From Bacillota bacterium (GTDB lineage: Bacteria > Bacillota > Clostridia > Oscillospirales > Acutalibacteraceae): a DNA stretch of 8,797 bases. Below, one piece after another: positions 6,489 through 8,797 of the stretch. Location: assembly GCA_023397245.1 (NCBI GenBank), contig JAEWUH010000264.1, forward strand, positions 1 through 8,797. The letters run 5' to 3'. The notes beneath the pieces were generated by a model, which was not told where the DNA came from, did not search any database, and was given only the letters and a program-made list of their open reading frames with translations. The position numbers were made by a program, and so were the translations under genes. How positions within the stretch are numbered: position 1 is the stretch's first letter; every line of letters starts with the position of its first letter.

Positions 6489-6505
6489 TGTAATAATTTT
6501 GTAAT
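6489..6505 (+). promoter_or_regulatory. WalR-like box upstream of the ftsEX operon
   Basis: TGTAAT-AATTT-TGTAAT exactly fits the published WalR/YycF recognition pattern TGTWAH-N5-TGTWAH. It is part of a larger perfect tandem repeat, TTTGTAATAAT at 6487-6497 and 6498-6508, with an 11-bp period. Read from the minus strand it also resembles two PhoP-type boxes (ATTACA-N5-ATTACA, 5 of 6 matches each to TTHACA). It sits about 190 bp upstream of ftsE, directly behind the regulator gene, and points away from ftsE. WalR is known to control the FtsEX-partner hydrolase genes cwlO and pcsB in other Firmicutes. Whether this organism has WalRK cannot be seen here. Confidence 0.5.
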
Positions 6506-6531
6506 AATTGACTCTTTTTCAAATTGCTGTA

Positions 6532-7617
6532 CTAAAATTTAACTGGGTTGGAAGAAAGATACTTCTTTACCATAAGCGCGACCTTAAACACGATGGCGTC
6601 TTCAAATTCGCGCAGGTCAAGGCCGGTAATCTTCTTGATCTTCTCCAAACGGTAAACCAGCGTATTGCGGTGTACAAACAGCTTGCGGGAGGTCTCGGAA
6701 ACATTCAGGTTGTTTTCAAAGAAGCGCTGAATGGTGAACAGCGTTTCATGGTCAAGGGACTCAATGGAGCCGCGCTTGAAAACCTCTTTGAGGAACATTT
6801 CGCACAGGGTTGTGGGCAGCTGATAAATCAGGCGCGCAATTCCGAGATTGTCGTAGCTGACAATCGGCTTTTCGGTATCGAATACCTTGCCGACCTCAAG
6901 CGCCACCTGGGCTTCCTTAAAGGAGCGCGCAAGGTCCTTGATGCCGGTCACAATGGTGCCGATACCCACCACGCAGTGCGTATAGAATTCACTGGAAAGC
7001 GTGTCAACAATGGAGCTGGCCAGCTTGTCGAGATCCTTGGGCTCTATGCCGGTACGGATTTCCTTTACCAGCGCAATATCGCTTTCATTGATATTGATGA
7101 TAAAGTCCTTGTTCTTGTCCGGGAACAGGTTTTGGATTACGTCATAAGCAGAAATGTCGGACTTGTTTGTAATTTTGATCAGCATGCACACGCGGCTCAC
7201 ATCGGTGTTGAACCGAAGCTCGCGGGCTTTTAGGTAGATATCCCCCGGCAGGATATTGTCCAGAATCACATTCTTGATAAAATTGCTGCGGTCGTACTTT
7301 TCATCGTAATACTGCTTGATGCTGCTGAGTGAAACCGCAAGCAGGGTCGCGTAGCGGCTGGCCTCCGGGTCACTGCCGGACACGAACACGGCGTATTCCG
7401 GGCGCGGACGGCTTCCAAAGGATTTATAGGTATAGCCGTTTACCACGAAGGTGGAAGGAGAAGCTAAAATCTCCGCAGTAATACTGTCGTTTACTTCACC
7501 GATCCGGCCAAGTTCACTGCACGCTATAATCACCGAGGTCTCATCAATCACGCCGATCGTCCGGTCGATCGCGTCACGCATCTGGTGGATAACCCCCTGA
7601 AATAACCTGTTTGACAT
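6532..7617 (-). CDS. PucR/CdaR-type transcriptional regulator
   Basis: A 361-residue cytosolic regulator. The N-terminal part (about 1-110) resembles a sensory domain of the sugar-diacid-recognition type (AIDRTIGVIDETSVIIACS at 16-34). The middle (about 130-250) fits the degenerate GGDEF-like domain of CdaR proteins, with GIGTIVTGIKDLARSFKEAQ at 218-237. The C-terminus is a PucR-type helix-turn-helix (about 290-355), with NVSETSRKLFVHRNTLVYRL at 305-324 matching the family's DNA-reading helices. The ligand cannot be told from sequence. The ATG at 7615-7617 has a GAGGGA site about 8 nt upstream. It lies just upstream of ftsE on the same strand, which suggests local control of the wall operon or partial co-transcription; this is inference. 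Its own promoter is at 7680-7708. Confidence 0.88.
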   Translation of the reverse strand: MSNRLFQGVIHQMRDAIDRTIGVIDETSVIIACSELGRIGEVNDSITAEILASPSTFVVNGYTYKSFGSRPRPEYAVFVSGSDPEASRYATLLAVSLSSIKQYYDEKYDRSNFIKNVILDNILPGDIYLKARELRFNTDVSRVCMLIKITNKSDISAYDVIQNLFPDKNKDFIININESDIALVKEIRTGIEPKDLDKLASSIVDTLSSEFYTHCVVGIGTIVTGIKDLARSFKEAQVALEVGKVFDTEKPIVSYDNLGIARLIYQLPTTLCEMFLKEVFKRGSIESLDHETLFTIQRFFENNLNVSETSRKLFVHRNTLVYRLEKIKKITGLDLREFEDAIVFKVALMVKKYLSSNPVKF

Positions 7618-7640
7618 GATTTTCCCTCACTTTATATAAC
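7611..7640 (+). promoter_or_regulatory. Plus-strand promoter opposing the regulator gene
   Basis: A perfect TTGACA -35 (7611-7616) is followed by TATAAC (7635-7640) at 18 bp, or TATATA (7633-7638) at 16 bp. A perfect TATAAT also lies at 7644-7649 but has no -35 at normal distance. The -35 overlaps the start codon region of the regulator, so a chance match in AT-rich DNA is possible. The predicted start is near 7647. Confidence 0.4.
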
Positions 7641-7670
7641 TTGTATAATCTTTTCCGATAATCATAAAAT

Positions 7671-7687
7671 GCTACATACATTTTACA
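7671..7687 (-). promoter_or_regulatory. Near-match WalR-like site over the regulator's -10 box
   Basis: On the minus strand TGTAAA-ATGTA-TGTAGC matches TGTWAH-N5-TGTWAH at 11 of 12 defined positions (a G replaces A in the second half). It overlaps the -10 box and start point of the regulator promoter, where a bound protein would usually repress. The AT-rich setting makes chance a real possibility. Confidence 0.25.
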
Positions 7688-7708
7688 TAAAATTCCCTGA
7701 ATTTTCAA
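7680..7708 (-). promoter_or_regulatory. Sigma-A promoter of the PucR/CdaR-type regulator
   Basis: Minus-strand TTGAAA (7703-7708) and TAAAAT (7680-7685) are 17 bp apart. The predicted start near 7673 gives a leader of about 55 nt that includes the GAGGGA ribosome binding site. Confidence 0.65.
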
Positions 7709-7786
7709 CCTCGAATTTAAGAATAAATAAAAAAACGACAAAATATTTTACGGAATTAACAGATTGTTCATATTTTACCTGCGGTT

Positions 7787-7810
7787 ATCCGCCCCGGCGG
7801 CGGATTTTTT
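7787..7810 (+). terminator. Plus-strand intrinsic terminator with no obvious gene
   Basis: ATCCGCC (7787-7793) pairs with GGCGGAT (7799-7805) around a 5-nt loop and is followed by a run of six T (7805-7810). On the minus strand there is no U-tract, so it works only for plus-strand transcription. An alternative short hairpin, GCGG-TTAT-CCGC (7781-7792), overlaps its left arm and would exclude it. Confidence 0.7.
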
Positions 7811-7815
7811 CTTCC

Positions 7816-7849
7816 CGCAGGGCATTCCTGCGTTCCATTTTTATTTATT
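7816..7849 (+). terminator. Second, weaker plus-strand hairpin
   Basis: CGCAGG (7816-7821) pairs with CCTGCG (7827-7832) around GCATT and is followed by a T-rich but interrupted tail. It sits immediately behind the stronger terminator and may act as a backup. Confidence 0.35.
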
Positions 7850-8058
7850 CCCATTCTTTTCCGCTTTCATACTGTTCTCCCATGAAAGAGAAAGCAAGAT
7901 TTGCAAGAGGGTTTTTGCCCTGCAGGGACGAGAGAAGAGCGGGCCGGCACCCGCGACGACGAGGACGCTGCGGAAAAGAAAATCAGACGCAAAAATAAAT
8001 GTCCGGCATTTCACGGGAGAACAGGAGAAACACAGCGAAAAAAGAGGATGTGCCCTGT
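7833..8058. other. Intergenic stretch with no supported gene
   Basis: The right half of the 491-bp gap between the ABC ATPase and the regulator. It is purine-rich on the plus strand and more GC-rich in the middle. Plus-strand open frames cross it, but none has a ribosome binding site or protein-like composition. On the minus strand a 9-codon frame starts at ATG 7871-7873 behind GGGAG; it is too short to support. No repeats or structured RNA were recognised. Confidence 0.6.
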
Positions 8059-8090
8059 TAAAAATAAGCCGTACCTTTTGGTACGGCTTA
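8059..8090 (-). terminator. Intrinsic terminator of the UgpC/MsmK-type ATPase gene
   Basis: TAAGCCGTACC (8065-8075) and GGTACGGCTTA (8080-8090) form an 11-bp stem with a 4-nt loop. On the minus strand it is followed by five T residues (8060-8064). It begins 19 nt after the stop codon of the ATPase gene; the plus-strand side has no T-run. Confidence 0.88.
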
Positions 8091-8108
8091 AGAGTGAATC
8101 GAAACGAA

Positions 8109-8797
8109 TCAGTTTAATATGGTAGCCTCTGTTTCTTTGTCGAACAGATGCATCTTGCCCAGGTCAAATGCGATGCGAATCTTGTCGCCGGTCTTGGCGG
8201 TGGAAGTGGGCTCCACTCTGGCGGTGATGGAATTGCCCGCGCAGTTGAGATAGAGGTAGGTTTCCGAGCCCATCAGCTCCGTCAGCTCAACATCGGCGTC
8301 CACAATGCCTTCGCCGTTCTTCTCGAGGAATTCCGGTTCGTCGTGAACATTTTCCGGACGGATGCCGAACACAACTTCCTTGCCAACATAATCCTTCAGA
8401 ACGTCGTTCGCGTTCTTAGCGGCCGGCACCTGGATGCTGTATTTATCGAATTTCACGAAATATTTGCCGTCGTTCTTTTCAATGGTAGAGTTGATAAAGT
8501 TCATTTGCGGAGAGCCCATAAACCCTGCAACAAACATATTAACCGGGAGATCATAAAGGTTTTGCGGCGTGTCAACCTGCTGGATGAAACCGTCCTTCAT
8601 CACAACGATACGGTCGCCCATTGTCATCGCTTCCGTCTGGTCGTGGGTTACATATACAAAGGTTGTACCCAGCTGCTTATGCAGTTTGGAAATAACGGTT
8701 CTGGTCTGCGCGCGGAGCTTTGCGTCCAGGTTGGAGAGCGGTTCGTCCAAAAGGAAAACCTTCGGGTTACGGACGATTGCGCGTCCCAGCGCAACAC
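8109..8797 (-). CDS. ugpC: ABC transporter ATP-binding protein, UgpC/MsmK/MalK family (partial, 5' end off window)
   Basis: About 228 C-terminal residues of a carbohydrate-importer ATPase; full members have about 370, so Walker A, the Q-loop and the LSGGQ signature lie beyond the right edge. The frame is open to the edge, beginning VALGRAIVRNPK, directly before Walker B VFLLDEP, the D-loop SNLDAKLR and the H-loop VTHDQTEAM. Then comes a regulatory TOBE/OB region with VFGIRPENVHDEP and a TELMGSETYLYL stretch, usual for UgpC/MsmK. This family energises several sugar or glycerol-phosphate importers, and one such ATPase often serves many of them in Gram-positives (MsmX, MsmK). The ugp name therefore does not show the substrate. 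No permease or binding protein follows; a terminator comes right after the stop at 8109-8111. The TTG at 8748-8750 is an internal Leu codon, not a start. Confidence 0.94.
   Translation of the reverse strand, partial: VALGRAIVRNPKVFLLDEPLSNLDAKLRAQTRTVISKLHKQLGTTFVYVTHDQTEAMTMGDRIVVMKDGFIQQVDTPQNLYDLPVNMFVAGFMGSPQMNFINSTIEKNDGKYFVKFDKYSIQVPAAKNANDVLKDYVGKEVVFGIRPENVHDEPEFLEKNGEGIVDADVELTELMGSETYLYLNCAGNSITARVEPTSTAKTGDKIRIAFDLGKMHLFDKETEATILN

Larger units (their letters stand above)
7647..7810 (+). ncRNA. Candidate small RNA of about 160 nt
   Basis: A predicted plus-strand promoter (7611-7640) and a strong plus-strand intrinsic terminator (7787-7810) bracket this AT-rich stretch, yet no plus-strand gene with a ribosome binding site lies between them. 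The ATG at 7669 has no such site and its frame runs on through the terminator. The transcript would cross the regulator's promoter and be complementary to roughly the first 25 nt of the regulator's leader. It matches no RNA family I recognise. Support is only the promoter-terminator pair. Confidence 0.3.

Noticed and set aside
6509..6537. Plus-strand promoter-like TTGACT...TACTAA behind the regulator stop
   Set aside because: It would drive transcription antisense through the regulator with no gene or terminator to support it; AT-rich DNA yields such matches by chance.
6508..7233. 241-codon plus-strand open frame over the regulator
   Set aside because: The opposite strand carries a recognisable PucR/CdaR-type protein; this frame has neither start signals nor domain sequence.
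7669..7998. 109-codon plus-strand open frame in the intergenic gap
   Set aside because: No ribosome binding site before the ATG, and the frame reads through the strong hairpin terminator at 7787-7810.
7764..8117. 117-codon plus-strand frame starting with TTG
   Set aside because: No start signals, unusual composition, and it runs into the end of the ABC ATPase gene on the other strand.
8109..8750. Treating the ABC ATPase as a complete 213-residue protein starting at 8750
   Set aside because: The supposed start is the Leu codon (TTG) inside Walker B, and family sequence (VALGRAIVRNPKVF) continues in frame to the window edge.

Overview
The window looks like chromosomal DNA from a Gram-positive anaerobe of class Clostridia, most likely an Oscillospirales/Ruminococcaceae-type organism. 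The evidence is the gene content (a UPF0340 protein, ftsE-ftsX-M23-S41 in a row, a PucR/CdaR-type regulator just upstream of ftsE, and a MsmK/UgpC-type sugar ATPase), strong AGGAGG-type ribosome binding sites, intermediate GC in genes with AT-rich gaps, and TTGACA/TATAAT-type promoters. The taxonomic call is inference. No transposase, tRNA, rRNA, CRISPR array or phage gene was seen.

Layout. (1) Positions 7-558, minus strand: a UPF0340 (YwlG-type) protein with a clear sigma-A promoter and a roughly 118-nt leader. (2) 559-1132: a gap between divergent genes that holds that promoter, a cluster of inverted repeats and a probable extended -10 promoter for the next gene. (3) 1133-2071, plus strand: a lone CbiQ/EcfT-type membrane subunit of an energy-coupling-factor transporter, ending at a long two-way terminator. 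(4) 2143-6305, minus strand: the cell-wall remodelling operon ftsE, ftsX, a secreted coiled-coil/M23 (LytM) murein hydrolase, and a PDZ/S41 protein. The first three genes overlap one another by 11 bp at each junction. (5) 6306-6531: a regulatory gap with two perfect 11-bp tandem repeats that exactly fit the WalR recognition pattern, overlapping palindromes, and a 14-bp direct repeat. (6) 6532-7617, minus strand: a PucR/CdaR-type regulator. (7) 7618-8108: a gap with the regulator's promoter, an opposing plus-strand promoter and a strong plus-strand terminator that together outline a possible small RNA. (8) 8109 to the right edge, minus strand: the C-terminal part of a UgpC/MsmK-family ABC ATPase, followed by its terminator.

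How the genes fit together. FtsE (ATPase) and FtsX (membrane protein) are known to gate secreted murein hydrolases from the inside (CwlO, PcsB, EnvC/Amidase). Here the hydrolase is encoded in the same operon and keeps its zinc ligands. The fourth gene encodes a CtpA/Prc-like protein in which, by eye alignment, all three catalytic residues (Ser, Lys, Gln) are replaced, so it may be a non-proteolytic partner of the hydrolase. The WalR-like box upstream would place the operon under the essential WalRK wall-homeostasis system, as for cwlO in Bacillus and pcsB in streptococci. These two observations, the possible pseudoprotease and the WalR-like box, are the most interesting in the window.
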